Positions 15,901-24,474 of a stretch of DNA of 46,282 nt are shown here, one piece after another (position 1 is the stretch's first letter; each line of letters begins with the position of its first letter). The DNA comes from Oscillospiraceae bacterium. GTDB taxonomy: Bacteria; Bacillota; Clostridia; Oscillospirales; Oscillospiraceae. The notes below the pieces were generated by a model. It was not told the origin of the DNA. It saw nothing but the letters and a program-made list of their open reading frames with translations, and made no database searches. The DNA is taken from assembly GCA_016292255.1 (NCBI GenBank), contig JAEEZZ010000010.1:1-46282 (forward strand), written 5' to 3'. Position numbers and translations under genes: made by a program.

Positions 15901-18900
15901 TCAAAATTACAGGCATGGCAATATCAAATGCTACAAATTCGCTTGGCCTTTTGGTACATGATGGATATAGCGGCGACAACGGCCTGTACCTGGAACTTAC
16001 CCATAAGGATAGCTACGAACTTGCTGCAACAGGATTGACCATCCCTTCAACAACTTACTATGACGAGCTTGTTCGCTCTACCGGTGCAGATATCCTTTCC
16101 AATCGCAAGAATGGTATTATTTCGATTACAACAGACGGCGATCTGATCATGAATGGCACAAGCTGCAACACCTATCAGAATAAATACAACCAGAGCAATC
16201 TGTCAAATGAAAAGTCGCGCTACTACTATAACCTGACAGGTATCTGTGCGAAAGCTGCTAATGTGAGGTCTGATGGGGAAAAGCTCCTGCTTTGGAGTTT
16301 GAATCAGTATGCAGCAGAGAATATAAGAGGCAATTTCCCTGCAAGCCTTACAACCACGTCAGCCAACCCGCTTGCGGGCACGTTTGATTTGGAGCATATT
16401 TCCTACTATCCGATCGATGCGCCCTCCGGTGTTGTGATCGGAAATGCGAGCTTTACGTTCTACAACAATCAGATCGAAGGCAGCGAAAACGGAACCGGCA
16501 ATTCGGATAACGGAGTTCGCACGACCCGCGGTGCATCGCAGCATTTTCTGATGCATAGCGGTTTGTTCCGCAATGTCTCCGGAACGATGAGCACGAATGG
16601 AAACATTCATTTCAAGGGCAGCATCGGCGCAACCGGCACGTACTCCGGCGCCCTGATTAACGGCACCCTCAGCGGCAACCTGACCACAAGCAAAGAGAAG
16701 GAAATCGTCTTTGAAGGGCTGACGATCAGCGATCCCTCGAAATACCTGTTCATCAACCGGATGAGCACCAACTCCAAGCTGAGCCTGAGCGGCGTCCGCA
16801 CGGGCGGCGGCAAGGATTTCTCCAACGCAGATCCATCCTCCGCGGAAACAAAATATGAACAGGGGGCTGTTGTTGCAAGCAGCCTGATCGGCGACGTCTC
16901 CGGCAACGGCATCCAGATCTCCTTCGACAGAATGAAGCTGGATGCCCGCACAACGGCGGGCGCACCGTCAGATCTGTCTGCCCAATACGGCACAACAAAG
17001 TCAATTTTCAGCGGGGCAACATTCCTGAACCGATTTGCTGTTGATAATAATTCAACGGGTACGTATAATTTTGTCGAAAACTTGGACTGGGTAAGTGGGG
17101 TACATCATGCAAATGTTACCTACGGCAAGGAGATAAAGACTTCCAAGGAGTATGAGAACAAGCAACAGAAGTACTATGACCAGACACATTTTGTCGACCC
17201 TGCGAATGACCCGTCTTCAAGAACCGGCGTTTATCCGTTTGACAGCGGGTTCCTTCCCTATGTTCAATATTCAACTGCAACAGTTGCTTCCGGAGAAAAC
17301 GCAACGCGAGAGTTAAAGATTAACGTTTATGTTGCTGGCCTTCCTGATGGTTGCGGAACGTATAATCATCCTTATGAAATTACATCAGGAACACAGTTGA
17401 CCAATGTAGCGACAACAATGAGTAAAACCACAGGCGGATATTTATCTTCTTTGCGTCTTCCGAAAATGGACTGCCAAAACGAGGAAACCTTAAATTCTTT
17501 AATTTCGGAGCATTGGTGTGATGATAAATCAGAATGCGCTGTATTTACTCATAATACCGACACGTCAAAGTATACGTATGAGGAAAACGGAACGACCTAT
17601 ACATGGGGTGACGAACAGGTTAGCTTGTATCTTGCAAGCGCATACTATGTTGTTACGACAGATATTACGATTAACAAGGAAGATTCATTTCCAGGACTTG
17701 GAGCTTCGCCTACAGGTGATACTACCGGTAAATATGCTTTTAGAGGCGTCATTGTTGGCGGTAGTTCTGATGGCAGTGTGAAGATTACAAATAAGTCAGG
17801 AAGATATCAAGTCACGTCGGGAGATAATGACCGCTTTAATACCAGCGGCTTAATCACGATGAGTAATGGCTGCGTTGTAAAGAATCTGACCATCGAGGTT
17901 GATATTCCTACAACTGATAAATATTCTTATCGTTCTAACGAGAATATGGCCTATGGTTATAATGAGGATTTCCCAAATTACGGCGCCGTGATCAATAAGA
18001 TCATGGGCGGAGATAATATTATTGATAATGTTTATGTAACATATAATAATGAATTCAGGGTCAGAGAAGGAAACGACTACAAAGCCACTGTCGGCGGTTA
18101 TGTCGGCTGTGTGGTGAACGGAGGCCTGATTTTCAGAAATGTGGATGATGCTTCCTTGACCAATTTTGTTGTGAAAAAGGTTAACAGCAACGGCGATGTT
18201 CAGACTGTGACCGTCAATCGAGCATGGGACGAAACCGTTACAGATCCTGAAACGGGAGAGGAAACTACAGTCACTTACGAATCGAGAACAATAACGAATC
18301 TTACAGACGAAAACGATCTCATCCACATTCACGTCAATCCCTTTGTCGGCCGGGTCATCAACGGCTATGTGATCAGAGAGACCGACAGCTACGGATTCAG
18401 CGAAGACGGCGCGACCTATGGCGACGGGGAAACCCGTGCAAATGCCGTTGAAGTTACAATGCATAATACCCGGAAGAATTATTCGATCCCGGATATCAAC
18501 CCGGCAAATACGAATAAGCTGACTTTTTCTCAAAGCACGTCCGGCGGAGCATACGATACGATCAGCGTTCCCGATAGTCAGGCGCTGTTTATCATGTCGA
18601 TCATCGCGCAGTCTGGCTCCGGGTGCGCTCCCTCAGATAATGGCGACTATGCTTACAATATTTCGTATTGTGGTTCAGCAACAAGAGGTTATACCGGGTA
18701 TAACAATACGTCAAACTTCAAAGCTACGCACTGGGCAAGCTACAATGCTGTCGGTAATGATACCAAAGGAGCTGACTACAACCTATCCCAAAATGATACT
18801 ATAAACCAGAAGACAGCTGTTCCGTATATTATCTATAAGTACACGAGTTCGTATGACAATGGAACGAAGTACCCCGCGAGAACCTTAACCAAGCGTACTT

Positions 18901-21900
18901 TTTATGTAAACCTCACCGGCGGGACTACATATTATCTTCCGGACTGCTTCCGTGGAATCGGTTTCCTGGGAAGCAACACGCTGGATGATAATATGAAGAT
19001 TTACGGGTTTAACGGAAATGGAACAGCAGAGAATCCGACTGTTATTGATGTTAATGCAGAGTATTTTCTTAATCAAAAAGGTGACGACCCGTATTTTGGG
19101 AGTAACATTAATGCCGAGTATATGGTTGGTATAGGACTGTTTAATAATTTAAAGCAGAGTAGTTCTACTGGATTTGATAGTAAATATGAAAGCGAAAGCA
19201 AATATCAGATTTCTAATTTCACTTTGCAGGGATATTTGTCTGCACATCATGTAGACAGTAGTGGCGCTGACCAAAATGCTAATCCGAGTGGCAATCGAGA
19301 CGGCGTCTCAATGAATACTGCTGGATTTGTACCTACTGTATTATTTTACGATTCCACTGTCTATAATTTCTCAAATATAATGTTTAAAAGCCTTCATATC
19401 AACAGTTATGCATATGCAGGTGGATTTGTAGCATATGCTAATGGTCCAGGCAATAATACTGACCATGGCGTGATGATATATATCAATAACTGTAATGCTG
19501 ATGGGTTTAAAATTGAGGGCTCCGGTCGTGTTGCGGGATTCGTTGGCTCGTATGATACAAATCGCTTAAATACAGGTATCCATATTAATACCGGAATTGA
19601 TGAATCCGGGAAAGATTCTTGCACCAGTGTTATGAAAAATACAATTATCAACAATAGGCTTTCAACTGATGTAAAGCATAACTATACTGCGGGAATTTTA
19701 GGCTCTGTTTGGTATGCAAAAAGCGGTAATACTCTCCCATCTGATAATGGGGATAATGCCAGAGGGCATTTAATCCTGAGGAATGTTACCATTGAAGGAG
19801 GCAACGCGGAAACAAACTATATCGGAAACAAGGATAATCCTTCCGGTTCAAGTGGTGGTATTATTGGGGGCGGATCATCCAAAGTAAACGGCTGTCTCAT
19901 TCAAAATTGCGTTGTAAAAGATATTGACATTTATGGGAAATATGCCGGCGGAATTATGGGTGAAGATGCCAATAGAAATAGTGGTTCATCTAATACAGGC
20001 GCAAGAATTGTTGGATGTACCGTTACAGGTAAACTTGATAATGATAATAAGCCCCAATACACAATAATGGGAATGTATTATGCCGGGGGAGTATACGGAG
20101 ATACAAGAGATACAAATACTTCGATACATCCACAGTATAAGAGTGTATCCGAAGGAGATACGGATTATATCGAATACAAAACAGACATTGATGGTGTATA
20201 CATATATGGATACAATATTTTTAGTGTAAATGACAGTAATAAAGATGCTGCTTTTGACACAAATAATAACAATTTAAAAACACGAGTTGCAGCCGGCGGA
20301 CTCATTGGCAGCAACAATGAAAACCGTACGATCCAAAACTGCAAGGTGGAAAAATGCGTCATTGATGTCGGCACAAGTGCTTCATCTGCAACTAACACCC
20401 CGTGCGGCGGCTTGATCGGACGCCTTAACACCGGAACCGTTTACGGCTACAACGTCGAGGTAAAGGATTGCGACTTCTATACGCACCAATGGGTAAAAGC
20501 AACAACTACAAATGGTGTGACGACGCCTGCTCATGCGATCAATACGCAACCCGCATATACGACGGCCACAAACACCCCGGTTTCCGGCATGATGTGCGGA
20601 AACTTCGTCGGCAACGGCAATTCCAAAACCGTGAATCTCATTGCGGTGCATTCGGAAAACAATCCTGCTGCAGTTGATTTTAATTCAATAAACACCAGCG
20701 CCACCGGCTCCTTTATCGTGTATGCGGATTATCTGGATGCGGGCTCCGGCGCCGGCCACGGCACCGCCATGTCGACGCTGAAAACTCTGACCAAGGGGAA
20801 CACGACTTACACGGAAGCGGACGAGGGTGGATTGAAGAATTACTTCCCCCACGTGAATGTCAGCCCCGTGACCGATATGGGCAGTACCGCGTTTTTGACA
20901 AGCGACGGCGCAGCGTTGTACAAGAAATCCGGCACGGATACGCCCATTGTGGATGCGATCGTCTCGGGCGGCAAGTATACCACGGCGGGCAGCACCGTTT
21001 CTTCGGCAATCAGTTCCGCGCTTTCCGAAGGCGACGACGCAAACAAGATTTCAACCTATTACACGGAAATGGGCTCGCTCCCGGAGGGCGTGGATGATTT
21101 CGCCGTTGTGGTTATCAACACGGAGAACAAGGTGAACTCCACGAATCTGATCAACGATTATATTCGAATGGTCACAAATACAGGCACCGGCATAACGTAT
21201 GCGAATGATGTTGTTACCGGAAAATACGTGATCCATGTGTATCCCTGTACCTTCGATGAAGCCACAGGAAACTACGTAATCAATGCAGACGGAAGGACTG
21301 CGGGCCTGTATTATTCCACGGATTCGCACCAGTACTATATGCAGAACGGCTATGCGGATTCCAACCAGGGGGATTATCAGTTCTCGCTGATTGACGTACA
21401 ATTTTTGAAGCCTGGAACGAGTAACTCGACAGAGGTCGTGTATCATCTCTATGTCCCCGTGCTCACCAGAAAGATGATGATGTTTGGGTTCAAGTCTGCG
21501 TCCCTGTCGGGCACGGATGTGATCCTGGAGAATTTCGATCATTACGGCAATACCCTGGCGGAGAGCCTTCGGTCGTGGTATACCGGATATGTGCATTTTA
21601 CTTATCCGGTTTCGGAATTGCAGAATCTGCTTGACAACGGCACGGGCCTGAATTGGAACATCAGCAAGACAATCCAACTGAGGTATACCACAGAAGAGGT
21701 CATCTCAAAGCTGAGCGGGGACACGCAGATCGTGCTGGTGGATCCCTACGGCGCTGACAGGTATTATTATTCCAAGCTGTCAGACCTGAGACCCGCGACA
21801 GATACCAACGGCAGCGTGGACAATGTCAGCCTGGCGTCCTTCAACACAAAGCTGGACGGCAGTGGAACAGGTTTTACGCCGACAAGTCTTTACGACTTGA

Positions 21901-23504
21901 TGGCGGCCCAGGGCTTTACGGTTACCGCACAGACCGGCACCACAGGAGCAACCGGGTATTACTATAAAGAAACGAATGTCCCTGCAAATGCAGCCATAAC
22001 CATCGACGGAACCATGTATGAATTCGTGGGAGAAGGCGCCTCGGGGAATGTGAAGCTGACGGTGCAGGCGCCTGCGAATGCGGAGATGTCTTCTGAGGCT
22101 GAGGATGCGGAAGCGGTGCTAAAGGAGGACTATTATCTCTGCATCCGGGCAGACGGAAACCGGGTCTATAACTATTCGATCAGAACGCCTGCCGCAATCG
22201 CCGGCGGCTCCGGCTTGCCCTCCCTCAGAGTTTCCCATCTTCAGGAGAACGAGATCACCAATATCATCATGGGCGATTTGTATCAGCAGACAATGACAAT
22301 CAATGTGAAGAACAACGGAACGAATAACCTGGAGATTAACAGCACAAATCACCGCCTGGATGTAAGCTTAAGAACGACGATAACGCTCTCCGGCACGAGT
22401 GAGGACAAGGACTTCATCCTGCAGCATCTTCAAAGCGGCAATATCAACCTTTACCATGCGTTTGTCCTTACGCTGACGGCGTATGACACAACGGGGACAA
22501 GAGTGGAGATTCTGGGCGAACCGAATGTGACTGCAACATACAAAATCAACGGTGCGGATGCCTCACCGGCAGAAGGCTCGTTCGTAGGAGTTTCGGGCAA
22601 TTATATTCTGTTGAATGAACATGATATCAAGAATTCACTGAACAAAATTGGCGCAACTACCATAACTGCCGAAGTCCAGATTGATTTTGACGAGGCCTGG
22701 CAGTATAATCAGGAATTCCCAAAGCAGGACGGTTCCCTGACGAATATTGGTGTAAATGTGTCGGCAAAATCCAATTTGTCCTATCATACCGACGGTCTGG
22801 TTTACACGAATATGACCGCTTCTCCGTCAGAGCCGAATACCAATTACTATTACGTGAAGGAGGCTGACGGCGCGGAGCTTGTCTACAACTTCAAGTCTGG
22901 AATCCGGGATGAATACGACGATGCGGGTTATTCGAGCTTCAATTACAGTCAGCAGGGTGTGAATCCGAAAAACTTCACCGATCAGACGCAGACCCGAATC
23001 CCCATGCAGACCGTGGCGACCTACGATGCCACAAGCATCAAGCATTTGGAATTTGCAACGGCGCAAAAAGTGAAATTCACATTGAAGCTGTATAAGAAGA
23101 CCGGCGCCGCCGGAAGCGCGGTGTATTCAGAGGTTTCCGACGTGGCAAATTACATCGACCTTGATCCGGATTCGGTCGTCATAAAGGACATTTCCGGCGT
23201 TGTTTCTGCAGGCGCATCCGGTGAGATGAGAAAGTCGGGCAGCAATGAGCTTACATACGTCGTGAACGTGAATCAAAGCGCATTCAGCAGGCAGGAGGAT
23301 CAGAGGATCGACGCCGAGATTGATTTTACGGTGATCACGGGCCCGGGATTTACAGAATACGCAAATTACAGATTTGTCCTGACGGTGGATCTTCTGAATT
23401 CTTCCGATAATTCGATCAATTCCGTCTCCAGCGCGCATGACTGGGTTGTGTATACCAACGCAAAGATCAACCCGAATATGCTGACCGTAGCGGAAGCAGG
23501 ATAA
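12987..23504 (+). CDS. Giant 3505-residue GLUG-repeat secreted protein
   Basis: The N-terminus is a long signal peptide (about 15-50, ending MTVHAEP). From about 280 to 930 and again from about 1700 to 2480 it carries dozens of GGLVG-like turns (GGLVGTMNAG, GGLVGYSAGG, GGLFGML, GGIAGSY, AGGLIGSN, CGGLIGRL), the GLUG pattern of long right-handed beta-helix surface proteins. The final 1000 residues lack these turns and look like beta-sandwich domains. There is no LPxTG motif and no C-terminal membrane segment. It could be held by the SipW-type subunits encoded just upstream rather than by sortase. The middle third (about 17.3-20.3 kb) is visibly AT-richer than both ends, which suggests domain exchange. 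It could act as an adhesin or matrix fibre. Ribosome site weak (GGTGA). Confidence 0.85.
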   Translation: MKKILKECRKKNIGRRVINIVLVIALLLGVLPLDLIVPKLSGLITMTVHAEPANSRKAQLTFNDLNDFVYYSIDYQSHAESYSEDEITLTINSGEYHTLSESFQSLGTEQWPFNGKIYITATYGDGWYFNTDKPLFAYVTDSVTINYSIAEYNTVPVPIEIRRKFVDSTSSVALSPLFASHVTHGTGGATWSIQAAPYVDSQENVNTYNYSGLIGSMENGAQVSVSFANDSYYAAQSIYSNIQGPGDIGLICGTMEQGSRIDLTLSGTNTFCNIESSTSGNAGGLVGTMNAGSVLNIQSISYVPNNNRSVKAVSGYAGGLVGYSAGGSVVTSASTSIRGTVEGTTGAGGLYGYYSNPATVSGETQTPQDVTFDLANFDVDCTVKANAAGGLFGMLSSTANVTVDGNAAGANEITVTGNSVTSFGGIAGSYQASNLANSFRVDTVTANTSASLTGTSYYGGVCGQIAGENQPAYIQVSSLTHKSSAGYDGATAFGGVVGNAGTAGSMLDVGSVTIETGVTGEAANGSAYKGGGIVGVLTDGVLRLSGTTNLTKAPATPATAEYKESGQLVGIRTNSLVYAIGSGASGSDWEFKRSTILVNADDIATWGSVIRISNAETDVLTFDSSAHTVTVKAPVTTMTSAADYTKTALNMQLNSGDKGALKFADSTNTKAALLNTNLSFSGTINLSGTGNIGLTRDDYKDDKNEIGTYTKTISGGTVNLAIGERYGYGSPSTGVGRGDIVAHRYNGLIARTGTGAAVSGLTIDGTMNVNATIGGTLVGGAVAAAEKGVTLTNVTAQESINFNKISGSSHVVGGMVADVSGGNTGISGGTAKPTITPTGGIGNIPIGGAIGKITNTGKTITVSSLTVAAIINASGASGTDVSCVGFISEISGGTMSLTGVTVNGTELTNCASGEGSHSGGFLGMEWLGTDVNFTNNNGVILSGTNTLATSAKFAAGLVQCATGHWTVPEKGIKITGMAISNATNSLGLLVHDGYSGDNGLYLELTHKDSYELAATGLTIPSTTYYDELVRSTGADILSNRKNGIISITTDGDLIMNGTSCNTYQNKYNQSNLSNEKSRYYYNLTGICAKAANVRSDGEKLLLWSLNQYAAENIRGNFPASLTTTSANPLAGTFDLEHISYYPIDAPSGVVIGNASFTFYNNQIEGSENGTGNSDNGVRTTRGASQHFLMHSGLFRNVSGTMSTNGNIHFKGSIGATGTYSGALINGTLSGNLTTSKEKEIVFEGLTISDPSKYLFINRMSTNSKLSLSGVRTGGGKDFSNADPSSAETKYEQGAVVASSLIGDVSGNGIQISFDRMKLDARTTAGAPSDLSAQYGTTKSIFSGATFLNRFAVDNNSTGTYNFVENLDWVSGVHHANVTYGKEIKTSKEYENKQQKYYDQTHFVDPANDPSSRTGVYPFDSGFLPYVQYSTATVASGENATRELKINVYVAGLPDGCGTYNHPYEITSGTQLTNVATTMSKTTGGYLSSLRLPKMDCQNEETLNSLISEHWCDDKSECAVFTHNTDTSKYTYEENGTTYTWGDEQVSLYLASAYYVVTTDITINKEDSFPGLGASPTGDTTGKYAFRGVIVGGSSDGSVKITNKSGRYQVTSGDNDRFNTSGLITMSNGCVVKNLTIEVDIPTTDKYSYRSNENMAYGYNEDFPNYGAVINKIMGGDNIIDNVYVTYNNEFRVREGNDYKATVGGYVGCVVNGGLIFRNVDDASLTNFVVKKVNSNGDVQTVTVNRAWDETVTDPETGEETTVTYESRTITNLTDENDLIHIHVNPFVGRVINGYVIRETDSYGFSEDGATYGDGETRANAVEVTMHNTRKNYSIPDINPANTNKLTFSQSTSGGAYDTISVPDSQALFIMSIIAQSGSGCAPSDNGDYAYNISYCGSATRGYTGYNNTSNFKATHWASYNAVGNDTKGADYNLSQNDTINQKTAVPYIIYKYTSSYDNGTKYPARTLTKRTFYVNLTGGTTYYLPDCFRGIGFLGSNTLDDNMKIYGFNGNGTAENPTVIDVNAEYFLNQKGDDPYFGSNINAEYMVGIGLFNNLKQSSSTGFDSKYESESKYQISNFTLQGYLSAHHVDSSGADQNANPSGNRDGVSMNTAGFVPTVLFYDSTVYNFSNIMFKSLHINSYAYAGGFVAYANGPGNNTDHGVMIYINNCNADGFKIEGSGRVAGFVGSYDTNRLNTGIHINTGIDESGKDSCTSVMKNTIINNRLSTDVKHNYTAGILGSVWYAKSGNTLPSDNGDNARGHLILRNVTIEGGNAETNYIGNKDNPSGSSGGIIGGGSSKVNGCLIQNCVVKDIDIYGKYAGGIMGEDANRNSGSSNTGARIVGCTVTGKLDNDNKPQYTIMGMYYAGGVYGDTRDTNTSIHPQYKSVSEGDTDYIEYKTDIDGVYIYGYNIFSVNDSNKDAAFDTNNNNLKTRVAAGGLIGSNNENRTIQNCKVEKCVIDVGTSASSATNTPCGGLIGRLNTGTVYGYNVEVKDCDFYTHQWVKATTTNGVTTPAHAINTQPAYTTATNTPVSGMMCGNFVGNGNSKTVNLIAVHSENNPAAVDFNSINTSATGSFIVYADYLDAGSGAGHGTAMSTLKTLTKGNTTYTEADEGGLKNYFPHVNVSPVTDMGSTAFLTSDGAALYKKSGTDTPIVDAIVSGGKYTTAGSTVSSAISSALSEGDDANKISTYYTEMGSLPEGVDDFAVVVINTENKVNSTNLINDYIRMVTNTGTGITYANDVVTGKYVIHVYPCTFDEATGNYVINADGRTAGLYYSTDSHQYYMQNGYADSNQGDYQFSLIDVQFLKPGTSNSTEVVYHLYVPVLTRKMMMFGFKSASLSGTDVILENFDHYGNTLAESLRSWYTGYVHFTYPVSELQNLLDNGTGLNWNISKTIQLRYTTEEVISKLSGDTQIVLVDPYGADRYYYSKLSDLRPATDTNGSVDNVSLASFNTKLDGSGTGFTPTSLYDLMAAQGFTVTAQTGTTGATGYYYKETNVPANAAITIDGTMYEFVGEGASGNVKLTVQAPANAEMSSEAEDAEAVLKEDYYLCIRADGNRVYNYSIRTPAAIAGGSGLPSLRVSHLQENEITNIIMGDLYQQTMTINVKNNGTNNLEINSTNHRLDVSLRTTITLSGTSEDKDFILQHLQSGNINLYHAFVLTLTAYDTTGTRVEILGEPNVTATYKINGADASPAEGSFVGVSGNYILLNEHDIKNSLNKIGATTITAEVQIDFDEAWQYNQEFPKQDGSLTNIGVNVSAKSNLSYHTDGLVYTNMTASPSEPNTNYYYVKEADGAELVYNFKSGIRDEYDDAGYSSFNYSQQGVNPKNFTDQTQTRIPMQTVATYDATSIKHLEFATAQKVKFTLKLYKKTGAAGSAVYSEVSDVANYIDLDPDSVVIKDISGVVSAGASGEMRKSGSNELTYVVNVNQSAFSRQEDQRIDAEIDFTVITGPGFTEYANYRFVLTVDLLNSSDNSINSVSSAHDWVVYTNAKINPNMLTVAEAG

Positions 23505-23564
23505 TAGCAGGGCAGCAGGGCAGCGGCCCGGAACCCCCGCCTCCCGTCATTTTGAGCAAAGCGA

Positions 23565-23612
23565 AAAATCCGTCCTCTCCCCGGCAAAAGCCGGAGAAAG
23601 GGCGGATTTTTT
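23565..23612. terminator. Bidirectional intrinsic terminator
   Basis: A stem joins AATCCG...CCCCGGC to GCCGG...CGGATT around an AAAA loop. It is flanked by A-runs on the left and T-runs on the right, so it works in both directions. It closes the surface operon (stop at 23504) and also lies just past the leftward sigma-G fragment (stop at 23635). Confidence 0.85.
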
Positions 23613-23634
23613 AGTTACGAAAATGCACCGGTTT

Positions 23635-24126
23635 TTATGACACGATCGCCTTTTTCAGCCGGCTCAGGGCGCCCTTTTCCAGGCGGGAGACCTGAGCCTG
23701 GGAGATGCCGATGGCGTTGGCCACCTCGATCTGGGTCTTGCCGTCGTAGTAGCGCAGCGCGAGGATGCGCTTTTCCCGTTCGCCGAGCTCGGCCAGAGCG
23801 TCTCGCAGAGCCAACTCCTCCAGCCAGCGCTCGTCGCTGCTCTTGGGGTCGCGGATCTGATCCATCACCAGCAGCGGGTCACCGCTGTCGCTGTGGACGG
23901 GCTCGTAGAGCGAGACCGGCGCGGAGACTGCGTCCATCGCTTCGCAGACCGTCGCCACAGGCAGATCCATCGCCTTGGCAAGCTCCTCCACCGTAGCCTC
24001 CCGCCCCAACTCCGCCATCAACCGCTCCTTGCACTGCAGAACCCGGTAAGCCGTGTCCCGCACCGACCGGCTCACCCGGATCGGAGAATTGTCCCGCAAA
24101 TACCGCCGGATTTCTCCGCAGATCAT
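23635..24126 (-). pseudogene. sigG: Sporulation sigma-G, C-terminal half only
   Basis: The 163 residues match the second half of sigma-G, the forespore sigma factor: GEIRRYLRDNSPIRVSRSVRD at the start, then ELAKAMDLP (region 3), DPLLVMDQIRDP, and the region 4 helix-turn-helix GISQAQVSRLEKGAL at the end. Full sigma-G is about 260 residues. Missing is everything before the conserved VPM-I-GEIRR point, including the core-RNA-polymerase-binding part of region 2. Upstream of 24127 the sequence switches directly into a 137-bp repeat that also occurs at 26690. No ribosome site precedes the ATG at 24126. I read it as a truncated gene, so either an intact copy exists elsewhere or sporulation is lost. 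A misassembly at the repeat is the other explanation. Confidence 0.8.
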
Positions 24127-24168
24127 TGGAATGAAGTGAGAAAGTGGAAAAAGTCTGATTTATGCACC

Positions 24169-24210
24169 CAGGCAGCAATCCGGCCCAAATCTGGCCCCGG
24201 ATGCCGCCTG
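24169..24210 (-). ncRNA. Structured leader hairpin in repeat copy 1
   Basis: On the minus strand CAGGCGGCATCCGG pairs with CCGGA-TGCTGCCTG around a short loop, directly downstream of the promoter at 24218-24246. The differences from copy 2 keep the pairing: a U-A pair becomes U-G, and the loop-proximal GGCC becomes GGCCC. This is weak evidence that the transcript structure matters. It could be an attenuator or a small RNA; no known family is recognised. Confidence 0.4.
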
Positions 24211-24217
24211 TAGCTCG

Positions 24218-24246
24218 ATTATACCACAGATTTTCGCCATTATCAA
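24218..24246 (-). promoter_or_regulatory. Leftward sigma-A promoter in repeat copy 1
   Basis: Minus strand -35 TTGATA (24241-24246), a 17-base spacer and a perfect -10 TATAAT (24218-24223). It points toward the truncated sigG and would transcribe it after about 85 bases of leader. Confidence 0.75.
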
Positions 24247-24383
24247 CTGGAATAATAGTTATTTATTTGCATTCTATGGTGAAAGCTTGTTTTTTCGTTT
24301 TCTCAGTGTTTTTGCGGCGCTTGGGCTTGCTCAGGCGTTAGCGTGAATGATTCAGGCTTAACACTCTTGAAACAAGTTCTTAC

Positions 24384-24412
24384 TTGACTTTTTAGAGCGT
24401 TGCGATTAAAAT
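24384..24412 (+). promoter_or_regulatory. Sigma-A promoter of the DUF1703-type gene
   Basis: TTGACT (24384-24389), 17 bases and TAAAAT (24407-24412) lie about 60 bases upstream of the ATG at 24475. The rest of 24265-24383 is AT-rich non-coding DNA in which I see nothing else. Confidence 0.7.
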
Positions 24413-24474
24413 GATTTTATGATAGGTGTTTTATAGCCAATCGTCATGTGAGCCTTTGAAAGGAGGCGATTTTA

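Larger units (their letters stand above)
24128..24264. repeat. 137-bp direct repeat, copy 1
   Basis: This segment, beginning GGAATGAAGTGAG, is repeated with a handful of substitutions and the same length at 26690-26826 in the same orientation. It contains a leftward promoter and a 42-base hairpin. It abuts the broken end of sigG exactly where homology to sigma-G stops. The pair brackets a 2.4-kb region with the DUF1703-type gene and an IS66 remnant. Confidence 0.85.

Noticed and set aside
14000-21000. Regular GGxxG-coding repeats that could suggest a CRISPR or tandem DNA repeat
   Set aside because: The periodicity is at protein level (GLUG turns) with varied codons and spacing; no conserved DNA repeat with equal spacers.
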